A stretch of DNA of 64,000 bases from Bacillus mobilis (GTDB lineage: Bacteria > Bacillota > Bacilli > Bacillales > Bacillaceae_G): positions 62,001-126,000 of the forward strand of contig NZ_MACF01000046.1 of NCBI RefSeq assembly GCF_001884045.1, given 5' to 3'. How positions within the stretch are numbered: position 1 is the stretch's first letter; every line of letters starts with the position of its first letter. A program made the translations under genes and the position numbers. A model generated the notes under the pieces. The model was not told the DNA's origin. It did no database searches and was given only the letters and a program-made list of their open reading frames with translations. This document shows, piece by piece, positions 1-7,494 of the stretch.

Positions 1-122
1 GTGCAGGACATTTTCTTATCTATTTTGCAGTTAAAAATGTCAAATATGATGAGGGAAATGCGAGTAAAACAAGTGTTGTAACGCAAGCGACTGCGCAGAA
101 CCAAACAGAACCAGAAGGTTAA
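1..122 (+). CDS. C-terminal end of a probable MFS transporter (YqgE-like), partial
   Basis: An open frame enters from the left edge and stops at TAA 120-122. The 39 visible residues begin with a hydrophobic stretch (AGHFLIYFAVKN) that looks like the end of a last membrane helix. A polar tail rich in Thr, Gln and Glu follows. In B. subtilis the gene before pbpA is yqgE, a major facilitator transporter, so position and hydrophobicity together suggest the same here. The visible tail is too short to prove the family. No start is in the window. Confidence 0.5.
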   Translation, partial: AGHFLIYFAVKNVKYDEGNASKTSVVTQATAQNQTEPEG

Positions 123-138
123 CTTCTCGGTTGTTTTA
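109..138 (+). terminator. Weak terminator-like hairpin at the end of the partial gene
   Basis: AACC-a-GAAG (109-117) can pair with CTTC-tc-GGTT (123-132), followed by a short GTTTTA tail. The stem overlaps the stop codon and has an internal mismatch, so termination is likely partial. Confidence 0.35.
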
Positions 139-231
139 TGCTAGAATAGAAAAAGATGTAAGACAGCAGTGAGGACACCTGTATGAAGGTGTCCCTTTCA
201 CATTACATAGCTGTTGGTAGAGGGGGTTTGT

Positions 232-2358
232 ATGAGCAAGAAGCAGAAACAACAAAAGAAAAAGACTCACGTTCCTTTTCGGTTAAACGTGCTGTTTTTC
301 TGCGTGTTTTTATTGTTCTCCGCGGTTATTGTAAGGCTTGGATATGTACAAATTGTTCGCGGTGAGGAATATAAGAATGAAGTGGAGAGGAAAGAGAACT
401 CGACGATAAGCAATCCTGTACCACGTGGGAAAATATTTGACCGTTATGGACGAGCTGTAGTAGATAATGCAGCTGTACGTACGATTACATTTACAAAAAT
501 GAAAGGATCAACTGCAGAGGCTCGCTTAGAGACAGCGAAAAAGCTAGCAGATTTGATTGAAGTACCGACAGATAAATTAACAGATCGCGATAAAAAAGAT
601 TATTGGCTTGCTATGCATAAAGAGGAAGCGAAAGAAAAAATTACAAATAAAGATCGTCAAGAGTTAAAAGATAAAAAAATTGACGATAAAGAAGTAGATG
701 AGCGTCAACGAAGTCGCGTGACAGAAGAAGAAGTGAATCAATTATCCGCAAAAGATTTAGAAGTACTAGCGATTAAAAGCAAAATGGACGGCGGATATGC
801 AATGACACCTCAAGTCATTAAAAAGGATGCTACAGAAGTAGAATATGCGATTATTAGTGAAAACCTAGCAGCATTACCGGGTGTAGATACGAATGTTGAT
901 TGGGATCGAAAATATGTTTATGATGATTTATTCCGAAGTGTACTTGGCGGGGTGTCAACATCTGATGAAGGCTTACCTAGAGAAAGACTAGATTACTATC
1001 TTGTTCGTGATTATAATCGAAATGACCGCGTAGGGAAAAGTTATCTTGAGCAGCAATATGAAGATAGCTTGCACGGTAATAAAGCGGAAGTGAAAAATAT
1101 TACAGATAAAAACGGTAATATTTTAGAAACGATTAATGTATCAAAAGGGCAAAGTGGTAATAATCTGAATTTAACAATTGATATGGAATTACAAAAGCGT
1201 GTAGAAGAAATTATCACTAAAAATTTATTGAGATATAAAGGGGGACAACCTCTTTTAGATCGTGCATTCGTTGTAATGATGAATCCAAAAAATGGTGAAG
1301 TTTTATCTATGGCAGGGAAACAGTTAGTGGAAGAAAATGGCGAAACGAAAGTGCAAGATTTCGCATTAGGAACGATGACAAGCTCTTATCCGATGGGATC
1401 AACTGTAAAAGGTGCGACAGTACTTACAGGCTATCAAACAAATGCGATTCAACCAGGTTCAGTTCAGCTCGATGAACCAATCGTGTTGAAAGGGACGCCG
1501 AAAAAATCTTCTTGGAAGACGATGGGATATATTAATGATCTGACAGCATTAAAAATGTCTTCTAACGTATATATGTTTAAAACAGCGATGAATATCGCAG
1601 GTGTTCAATATGTGAGAGGTGGTACGTTAGATATACCACAAAAAGCATTTGATACGATGCGTTATTATTTTGGACAGTTTGGACTTGGTGTGAAAACAGG
1701 TATTGATTTACCGAATGAATCAGCGGGTCAAACAGGTAAAGGAACTCAGCCAGGTTTCCTATTAGATTTATCAATTGGACAGTATGATACGTATACACCA
1801 CTTCAATTAGCACAATATGTTTCAACAATTGCAAATGGTGGTTACCGTATGCAGCCGCAAGTTGTAAAGGAAATTCGTCAACCGGCAGCGAAACCAGACG
1901 AAGTTGGAAAAGTTGTTCATTCAATGGAACCGAAAGTACTAAACCGTATTGATATGCCTGAATCACAAATTAAACGTGTTCAGGAAGGATTTAGACAAGT
2001 ATTTAACGATTCTGGTGGTACAGCTGCGAAATACTTTGCAGGTGCACCATATAAAGCTGCTGGTAAAACAGGTACAGCTCAAACTGTGTATGGCGGAGAT
2101 AAAGAGATTGGTAGAAATGCAAAAAATGAACGTAAAGAGACATATAACTTAACGTTAGTAGGTTATGCGCCACTTGAAGACCCTGAAGTAGCATTTTCTG
2201 TTGTTGTACCTTGGGTAGATGATAAATCAGGTATTAACGGTTATATTAGTCGTGACATTATGGACGCGTACTTTGATTTGAAAAAAGTAGAAAATGGCGA
2301 AGCTACACAAGAGGAAATAGATAAGAAAAATAAAAATAAAAAGCAAGATGATGAATAA
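232..2358 (+). CDS. pbpA: Class B penicillin-binding protein (PbpA/PBP2-type transpeptidase)
   Basis: D,D-transpeptidase that cross-links peptidoglycan, probably in the cell elongation machinery as for B. subtilis PbpA. The 708-residue protein has a short basic N-terminus, one membrane anchor at about residues 18-38, a PBP dimer domain, then the transpeptidase domain. The active-site motifs are intact: S390-x-x-K393, S443-S444-N445 and K612-T-G-T615. A lysine- and glutamate-rich insertion at about residues 110-170 and a charged tail are visible. The ATG at 232 is chosen because AGAGGGGG (219-226) lies just upstream. An in-frame TTG at 214 would overlap that SD. It precedes the pst operon as in B. 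subtilis but ends in its own terminator. Confidence 0.93.
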   Translation: MSKKQKQQKKKTHVPFRLNVLFFCVFLLFSAVIVRLGYVQIVRGEEYKNEVERKENSTISNPVPRGKIFDRYGRAVVDNAAVRTITFTKMKGSTAEARLETAKKLADLIEVPTDKLTDRDKKDYWLAMHKEEAKEKITNKDRQELKDKKIDDKEVDERQRSRVTEEEVNQLSAKDLEVLAIKSKMDGGYAMTPQVIKKDATEVEYAIISENLAALPGVDTNVDWDRKYVYDDLFRSVLGGVSTSDEGLPRERLDYYLVRDYNRNDRVGKSYLEQQYEDSLHGNKAEVKNITDKNGNILETINVSKGQSGNNLNLTIDMELQKRVEEIITKNLLRYKGGQPLLDRAFVVMMNPKNGEVLSMAGKQLVEENGETKVQDFALGTMTSSYPMGSTVKGATVLTGYQTNAIQPGSVQLDEPIVLKGTPKKSSWKTMGYINDLTALKMSSNVYMFKTAMNIAGVQYVRGGTLDIPQKAFDTMRYYFGQFGLGVKTGIDLPNESAGQTGKGTQPGFLLDLSIGQYDTYTPLQLAQYVSTIANGGYRMQPQVVKEIRQPAAKPDEVGKVVHSMEPKVLNRIDMPESQIKRVQEGFRQVFNDSGGTAAKYFAGAPYKAAGKTGTAQTVYGGDKEIGRNAKNERKETYNLTLVGYAPLEDPEVAFSVVVPWVDDKSGINGYISRDIMDAYFDLKKVENGEATQEEIDKKNKNKKQDDE

Positions 2359-2370
2359 AAAAGTTGTAAA

Positions 2371-2407
2371 AAAGCACACTATCTGAAAAGATAGTGTGCT
2401 TTTTTTT
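2371..2407 (+). terminator. Rho-independent terminator of pbpA
   Basis: A perfect 12-bp stem, AGCACACTATCT (2373-2384) with AGATAGTGTGCT (2389-2400), has a GAAA loop and is followed by a run of T. Confidence 0.93.
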
Positions 2408-2511
2408 ATGGTTCACGCATACGTTTTAATAAAGTGGACAAGCATATCATATCGGAAAATCAAGGGCCTCATAATTGATACTTGTACATCTTTCTGGAGG
2501 ATAACGGTTTT

Positions 2512-2610
2512 ATGGACCAATCATCAGTGAAGATGAACAATGGCTACGGATTAAATTTTTACTTAATGTTGATTCTTGTGGAACTTTACAAAACTTTTAC
2601 AAACAATTAA
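2512..2610 (+). CDS. Possible 32-residue membrane peptide (YjcZ-like), doubtful
   Basis: A short frame starts at ATG 2512, 11 nt after a good SD (TCTGGAGG, 2493-2500), and ends at TAA 2608-2610. The peptide has a polar start, a glycine-containing stretch (NNGYGLNF) and a hydrophobic core (YLMLILVEL). That resembles the small YjcZ-type sporulation membrane peptides common in the B. cereus group, which usually read GFALIVVLFILLIIVG. The frame runs through the Pho box and ends unlike that family, so it may be a decayed copy or chance. Confidence 0.3.
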   Translation: MDQSSVKMNNGYGLNFYLMLILVELYKTFTNN

Positions 2611-2612
2611 AA
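2585..2612 (+). promoter_or_regulatory. PhoP-binding Pho box upstream of pstS
   Basis: Three direct repeats of a TTWACA-like hexamer start exactly 11 bp apart: TTTACA (2585-2590), TTTACA (2596-2601) and TTAAAA (2607-2612). This is the spacing expected for PhoP~P dimers on one DNA face in Bacillus. The site is about 75 bp before the pstS start, fitting phosphate-starvation induction of the pst operon. Confidence 0.75.
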
Positions 2613-2686
2613 CCGAATTAATAGTTTAGCAGTATTCTTATATCTGTAATCCTGTTATTTCCGGTTACTTCTAGGAGGAAGAACAC

Positions 2687-3604
2687 GTGAAATGGATAAG
2701 TGCATCGATTAAAGTTTTCATACTGTCGACATGTTTCCTTTATGTTGGCACGTCTACTGCATTTGCTGTGAATGAAATGGGAGAAGTGAGAGTTGATGGA
2801 TCCTCAACAGTTTTTCCTATTATAGAAGCGGTAGCGGAGGAATATACAAAGGTGCATCCAAACGTGAAAATTTCCATCAGTGTTTCTGGAACAGGAGGAG
2901 GATTTAATCGTTTCAGTAAAGGAGAAGTAGATATAAATAATGCTTCGAGATCAATGAAACAAGTGGAAGAAAATGAAATGAAGAAAAACTCCATTCAGTT
3001 TACACCGTTTGAAGTCGCTTACGATGGCCTTACGATCGTTGTGAGTCGCCAAAATACTTGGGTAGACAATATGACGGTAGACGAGTTACGTCTATTATGG
3101 AGTGAAGATGGAAGCGAAAAGCGATGGTCACAAATTCATTCATCATGGCCACGTGAACAGGTGAAGTTTTATGCGCCAGGTGTAGACTCTGGTACGTTTG
3201 ATTATTTTCAAAATGTCATCTTACAAAATAGTCGCATTGTAAAAAAAGTCTCTTTGTCTGAAGATGATCAAGTTATTATGCAAGGGGTAATGAATGATAA
3301 AAATGCCATTGCTTTTGTAGGATATGCTTATTATATGGCCAATCGAGATAAGGTGAGAGCAATAAAAGTGAATGGTGTACTTCCGACGAAAGATACCATT
3401 CAATCAGGTAAGTATAAGCCATTATCTAGGCCGCTATTTGCTTATGTGAATGATGCATCTATCCGAAATAAAATGAATGTAGCAAATTATATTGAGTTTA
3501 TGATTCAGCATGTAGGTAATCTTGCTGAAGAGGTTGGATATGTAAAATTACCAAAAGAAAAATACAATGAACAGCTGCGGATGTTAACAGAAATAAAAAG
3601 GTAA
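2687..3604 (+). CDS. pstS: Phosphate ABC transporter substrate-binding protein
   Basis: Captures inorganic phosphate outside the membrane for the PstCAB importer. The 305-residue protein starts at GTG 2687 after a strong SD (AGGAGGAA). A signal peptide of about 27 residues appears to end at AFA. The phosphate-binding signatures are clear: VDGSSTVFPI near residue 36, SGTGGGFNRF near 67, and GVDSGTFDYF near 165. No convincing lipobox is seen: the only nearby cysteine is in LSTC, inside the hydrophobic core, and its -1 residue is Thr. The protein could therefore be released or held by another route, unlike typical Gram-positive PstS lipoproteins. It is the first gene of pstS-pstC-pstA-pstB-phoU and lies behind a Pho box. 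Confidence 0.93.
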   Translation: MKWISASIKVFILSTCFLYVGTSTAFAVNEMGEVRVDGSSTVFPIIEAVAEEYTKVHPNVKISISVSGTGGGFNRFSKGEVDINNASRSMKQVEENEMKKNSIQFTPFEVAYDGLTIVVSRQNTWVDNMTVDELRLLWSEDGSEKRWSQIHSSWPREQVKFYAPGVDSGTFDYFQNVILQNSRIVKKVSLSEDDQVIMQGVMNDKNAIAFVGYAYYMANRDKVRAIKVNGVLPTKDTIQSGKYKPLSRPLFAYVNDASIRNKMNVANYIEFMIQHVGNLAEEVGYVKLPKEKYNEQLRMLTEIKR

Positions 3605-3631
3605 TGTCAGGGTGGAAAGGGGTTTTCATCT

Positions 3632-4582
3632 TTGGCTCATAATGACAAAAGTCAAATTACATTTTCTGTACAACATTTGATTGAAAGAAATACAAAACAA
3701 ATAAAAAAAACGCAGCGAATCAATCGAATCGTTCCATTATTACTAAAAATAATTGCTAGCGTGTCTATTGTGACGACACTAGGAATTATTTTTACATTGG
3801 CAAATGAAACATTGATGTTTTTTCAAAAAATACCATTACTCTCCTTTTTGATGGGAAAAGAATGGTTACCTTTTTTTGAAGATCCTAAATTCGGTATATT
3901 ACCACTTATATGTGGAACGTTCCTTGTAACAGCAATTGCCATGCTCGTAGCAATTCCTATCGGCTTAGCGTGTGCCGTATTTTTAAGTGAATATGCTTCA
4001 AACGGTGCAAGGAAAGTATTAAAACCGATGTTAGAACTATTAGCAGGTATTCCGACAATTGTATATGGTTTTTTTGCATTAACAGTTGTCACACCGCTTT
4101 TACAACGGATTATACCAGATTTACAGTTTTTTAATGCGATCAGTCCAGGTATTGTTATTGGCTTTATGATGATACCTACAATTGCGTCTCTATCTGAAGA
4201 CGCGATGAGAGCTGTAGCGAAAGGAACGAAAGAAGCTTCGTTAGCACTTGGAGCAACTCGGTTTGAGATGGTAAAACAAGTCGTGTTTCCTTCGGCTTTT
4301 ACAGGGATTATGGCAGCGATCATATTAGCTGCTTCCAGAGCAATTGGTGAAACGATGATCGTTGTAATTGCAGCGGGATCCACACCGAATGTATCACTCG
4401 ATCCGACACACTCTATTCAAACGCTAACAGCCTATATTGTGCAAGTGAGTTTAGGGGATGCTCCACATGGAACAATTACTTATTACAGCATGTATGCTGT
4501 AGGCGCAACTTTATTCTTATTTACTTTTATAATGAACATCATTTCGCAGTCTATTATGCGCCGCTTTAGGAGGGTGACATAA
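3632..4582 (+). CDS. pstC: Phosphate ABC transporter permease PstC
   Basis: Inner-membrane permease that forms the phosphate channel with PstA. The 316-residue protein has about six membrane helices after a 45-residue cytoplasmic start. The permease EAA loop is visible at EASLALGATRFEMVKQVVFP, followed by AAIILAASRAIGETMIV, both typical of PstC/PstA. Translation appears to start at TTG 3632, 9 nt after GGAAAGGGG (3614-3622), with no better ATG nearby. It lies 27 nt after pstS and ends two bases before pstA. Confidence 0.93.
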   Translation: MAHNDKSQITFSVQHLIERNTKQIKKTQRINRIVPLLLKIIASVSIVTTLGIIFTLANETLMFFQKIPLLSFLMGKEWLPFFEDPKFGILPLICGTFLVTAIAMLVAIPIGLACAVFLSEYASNGARKVLKPMLELLAGIPTIVYGFFALTVVTPLLQRIIPDLQFFNAISPGIVIGFMMIPTIASLSEDAMRAVAKGTKEASLALGATRFEMVKQVVFPSAFTGIMAAIILAASRAIGETMIVVIAAGSTPNVSLDPTHSIQTLTAYIVQVSLGDAPHGTITYYSMYAVGATLFLFTFIMNIISQSIMRRFRRVT

Positions 4583-4583
4583 T

Positions 4584-5450
4584 ATGCGAATGTTGAATCA
4601 TAAAAAAATACAAGAGAATATGGCATCACGCTTTTTAAAAGACCGAGTTTACAAATTGATATTTTATATGGCAATTTTATTTTCAATAGTAATACTGCTT
4701 ATTTTACTTTTTCAAATTTTTGAAAAAGGTATAAGTTACCTTTCGTTAGATTTCTTTATAAACTTCGCTTCGCGTAATCCGAAAGAAGCTGGGATTGCTG
4801 CAGCTTTGTCAGGAACAATATTATTTATGAGTATTGTTATACCAGTCTCCTTTATATTTGGAGTCGGAACTGCTCTTTATTTAGAGCAATATGCGAAGGA
4901 ATCTATATTTAAAAAGGTAATAGAAATTAATAATCAAACGTTAGCAGGAGTACCTTCCGTTGTATTTGGATTACTCGGCTTAACTATTTTTGTATATGCT
5001 CTTCATTTAGGTGAGAGTATTATTGCGGCGGCACTGACGATGAGTTTACTCGTTTTACCGACAGTTGTTGTAGCGAGTCAAGAAGCGATACGATCTGTGC
5101 CAAGTTCATTATTAGAAGCTTCTTACGGATTAGGTGCTACGAAGTGGCAAACGATGTATCAAATTGTATTGCCATATGCTTTCCCAGGAATTATAACGGG
5201 TTGTACGTTAGCGATATCAAGAGCGATTGGAGAAGCGGCACCGTTATTAGTTATCGGGGCACTTGCATTTGCAAATTATGTTCCATTTAGTATGTTTGAT
5301 AGATTTACAGTTTTACCAATTCAAATTTTTAATTGGATGAGTAGGCCGCAAGAAGAATTTCAGTATGTAGCAGCTGCTGGAATGATTGTTTTATTAGGTT
5401 TGTTGCTCTTTATCAATATATTTGTCTTATGGTTACGAAATCGAAAATAA
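4584..5450 (+). CDS. pstA: Phosphate ABC transporter permease PstA
   Basis: Second permease subunit of the phosphate importer. The 288-residue protein has about six helices and an EAA loop ([20 protein letters not shown]) followed by [17 protein letters not shown]. The ATG at 4584 is one base after the pstC stop, and its SD (AGGAGGGTG) lies inside the end of pstC, so the two are translationally coupled. Its end overlaps the region upstream of pstB but not the pstB start chosen here. Confidence 0.93.
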   Translation: MRMLNHKKIQENMASRFLKDRVYKLIFYMAILFSIVILLILLFQIFEKGISYLSLDFFINFASRNPKEAGIAAALSGTILFMSIVIPVSFIFGVGTALYLEQYAKESIFKKVIEINNQTLAGVPSVVFGLLGLTIFVYALHLGESIIAAALTMSLLVLPTVVVASQEAIRSVPSSLLEASYGLGATKWQTMYQIVLPYAFPGIITGCTLAISRAIGEAAPLLVIGALAFANYVPFSMFDRFTVLPIQIFNWMSRPQEEFQYVAAAGMIVLLGLLLFINIFVLWLRNRK

Positions 5451-5478
5451 GTTGGAAATGGATGAAAGGGGAATTCAA

Positions 5479-6294
5479 ATGGTAGCAACAGTAGTAAATG
5501 TACAGGTGAAAAACGAGGAGAAAATCGAGACTGCACCAAAGAAAGTAGTATTTGATACGAAAAACTTAAATTTATGGTACGGAGAAGACCACGCTTTAAA
5601 AGATATTAACTTAAGCATTCATGAGAATGAAGTTACAGCAATTATCGGGCCAAGTGGTTGTGGTAAATCAACGTACTTAAAAACATTAAATCGTATGGTA
5701 GAGTTAGTACCGATCGTGCGAACTACAGGTGTAATTGAATATAGAGAACGCAATATATTTGATAAATCATACCCAGTTGAAGAATTAAGAACTCATGTGG
5801 GAATGGTGTTCCAAAAGCCAAATCCATTTCCAAAATCTATTTATGAAAATGTAGCATATGGACCGAAAATTCATGGTATTCGTGATAAGAAAACATTGGA
5901 TGAGATTGTTGAAAAAAGTTTACGTGGAGCAGCGATTTGGGATGAGTTAAAAGATCGTTTGCATGATAATGCATACGGTTTATCTGGTGGACAGCAACAG
6001 CGTCTATGTATCGCACGTTGTTTAGCAATTGAACCAGACGTTATTTTAATGGATGAGCCAACATCGGCACTAGATCCAATTTCAACATTAAAAGTAGAAG
6101 AATTAATTCAAGAGTTAAAGAAAGACTTTAGTATTGTTATCGTAACGCATAATATGCAACAAGCAGCACGTATTTCAGACAAAACTGCTTTCTTCTTAAG
6201 TGGAGAAGTTGTGGAGTATACAGATACAAATAAATTATTTACGACACCTTCAGATAAGCGTACAGAAGATTATATTACAGGCCGATTTGGTTGA
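5479..6294 (+). CDS. pstB: Phosphate ABC transporter ATPase PstB
   Basis: ATPase that drives phosphate import through PstCA. It is 271 residues long, with Walker A G57-PSGCGK-S64, the signature LSGGQQQR, Walker B VILMDEP and a switch histidine in IVTHNM. The ATG at 5479 is preferred because AAAGGGG (5465-5471) precedes it and the protein then has normal length. A longer frame from 5422 overlaps pstA and begins at a non-ATG codon. Only one pstB is present, whereas B. subtilis has the tandem pair pstBA/pstBB. Confidence 0.94.
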   Translation: MVATVVNVQVKNEEKIETAPKKVVFDTKNLNLWYGEDHALKDINLSIHENEVTAIIGPSGCGKSTYLKTLNRMVELVPIVRTTGVIEYRERNIFDKSYPVEELRTHVGMVFQKPNPFPKSIYENVAYGPKIHGIRDKKTLDEIVEKSLRGAAIWDELKDRLHDNAYGLSGGQQQRLCIARCLAIEPDVILMDEPTSALDPISTLKVEELIQELKKDFSIVIVTHNMQQAARISDKTAFFLSGEVVEYTDTNKLFTTPSDKRTEDYITGRFG

Positions 6295-6315
6295 TGTCGT
6301 TGCAAGGCTAAGAGC

Positions 6316-6347
6316 AAATACCCTCTTAACAGAGGGTATTTCTTATT
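6316..6347 (+). terminator. Partial terminator or attenuator between pstB and phoU
   Basis: AAATACCCTCT (6316-6326) pairs perfectly with AGAGGGTATTT (6331-6341), and CTTATTTT follows. The T tract is interrupted, so read-through to phoU is likely. This could lower phoU expression relative to the transporter. Confidence 0.6.
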
Positions 6348-6366
6348 TTGCTGAGAAGGAATACTT

Positions 6367-6414
6367 CTCCTATTTTAAGGCTGATTACAGAGAGAAGAGG
6401 CCTTAAAATAGGAG
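6367..6414 (+). repeat. 14-bp perfect inverted repeat before phoU
   Basis: CTCCTATTTTAAGG (6367-6380) is repeated inverted as CCTTAAAATAGGAG (6401-6414) around a 20-nt loop. The right arm carries the SD-like TAGGAG upstream of an alternative phoU start at 6428. No T run follows, so it is more likely an RNA stabiliser or control hairpin than a terminator. Confidence 0.75.
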
Positions 6415-6457
6415 ATTTATATATATAATGGCACATAATATTGAGGGGGAAGAAACG

Positions 6458-7114
6458 ATGGTAAGAGAACAGTTTCAGTGTGATTTAAAAACGTTACAGC
6501 AAAAGGTGATTGAGCTTGGAGAGCTAGCGAGGGAGGCTTTATTGCTTGCTATGGAAGGTCTTCATAAAAGGGATGTAGAGAAAGCGTTAGAGGTAATAGA
6601 TGGTGATTATCGTATGGATAATTTAGAAGAGGAAATAAATGATCTTGCGCTTATGCTTATTACGAAGCAGCAACCTGTAGCAAGTGATTTAAGAAGGATT
6701 TTCATTTCAATTAAAACAGCGACAGATTTAGAGCGTATTGCAGATCATGCCGTTAATATTGCGAAATCAACAATTCGTCTTGGGGAAAAAGAAGTGGTTG
6801 TTAGTTTGCACAATCTTGATGAAATGTTTGCAATTGCAGATAAGATGTTACAGTTAGCATTGGAAGCATATGAGCAAGAAAATTTAACTTTTGCGAAACA
6901 AATTGCTGAAATGGATGATTCAGTTGATGAAATATATGGGAAAGCGATTCGTGAATTTATATCTTCAGTTCCAGAACAACCAGAAGCGATTACACAAATC
7001 ACACAATTATCCTTTGTGGCGAGATATATCGAGCGTGTAGCAGATCATATTACAAATATTGCTGAAAATGTTTTTTATTTAGTAAAAGGAAAGCATTACT
7101 TATTAAATGAATAA
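6458..7114 (+). CDS. phoU: Phosphate uptake/signalling regulator PhoU
   Basis: Cytoplasmic all-helical protein that links the Pst transporter to the PhoR kinase and limits phosphate uptake. The 218-residue form has two PhoU repeats, each with the E/D-rich metal-binding motif: DLERIADHAVNIA near residue 90 and YIERVADHITNIA near residue 190. The ATG at 6458 has an ideal SD (GAGGGGGA, 6443-6450). An upstream ATG at 6428 would add ten residues not typical of the family. The gene closes the pst operon and is followed by a strong terminator. Confidence 0.92.
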   Translation: MVREQFQCDLKTLQQKVIELGELAREALLLAMEGLHKRDVEKALEVIDGDYRMDNLEEEINDLALMLITKQQPVASDLRRIFISIKTATDLERIADHAVNIAKSTIRLGEKEVVVSLHNLDEMFAIADKMLQLALEAYEQENLTFAKQIAEMDDSVDEIYGKAIREFISSVPEQPEAITQITQLSFVARYIERVADHITNIAENVFYLVKGKHYLLNE

Positions 7115-7121
7115 AGAAAAA

Positions 7122-7150
7122 AAGCAGGTGAAACATCACCTGCTTTTTTT
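7122..7150 (+). terminator. Terminator of the pst-phoU operon
   Basis: AAGCAGGTGA and TCACCTGCTT form a 10-bp stem with an AACA loop, followed by a T run (7143-7149). Confidence 0.93.
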
Positions 7151-7261
7151 AGTCAAAACATGACAAAAAAAGCTCGTTGTTTCCTTTAGTTTATGATGAT
7201 AAGATGTATCATAATATAATGGAAAAAATAGGACATATATGTTATTCATTTCATAAGTAAT

Positions 7262-7436
7262 ATTTTACCTAATTAATAGTAAGCGCTTTCTTACTGGGTG
7301 TTTAAAAGGTACATGTATATAGGGAGTTTTACTGCCTGTAAAAGCCTGAGTGGTCAGGGTTAATAATCAGTGGGAGATGCAGCAAAATCCCTACTAATTA
7401 AAGTTTCATTTTATACTGCTAGTTAATGCGGGGTAG
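7262..7436 (+). repeat. bcr-like dispersed repeat, divergent copy
   Basis: The gap between phoU and the nucleotidyltransferase gene holds no ORF but a repeat-like element. Its core (ACTGCC near 7331, AATAATCAGTGGG near 7363, ATTAAAGTTTCA near 7398) matches, in order, the reverse complement of the element at 18088-18236. Its ends (ATTTTACC near 7262 and GTTAATGCGGGGTA near 7421) look like inverted terminal sequences. Such elements belong to the bcr class of B. cereus-group repeats by appearance. The family number was not assigned. Confidence 0.65.
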
Positions 7437-7494
7437 ATAATATACATATCGTATATGAAGTTACTGAACATTATATAAGTGGAGGCTGAAGTAT

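Noticed and set aside
1577-1966. Minus-strand frame inside pbpA
   Set aside because: It lies antisense to the transpeptidase domain and has no SD or recognisable protein features.
3823-4383. Long minus-strand frame inside pstC
   Set aside because: It is a shadow of pstC codon usage, with no SD and a low-complexity translation.
7278-7291. cre-like site AGTAAGCGCTTTCT before the nucleotidyltransferase gene
   Set aside because: It has two mismatches at the outer positions and appears to lie inside the bcr-like repeat, so it is probably incidental.
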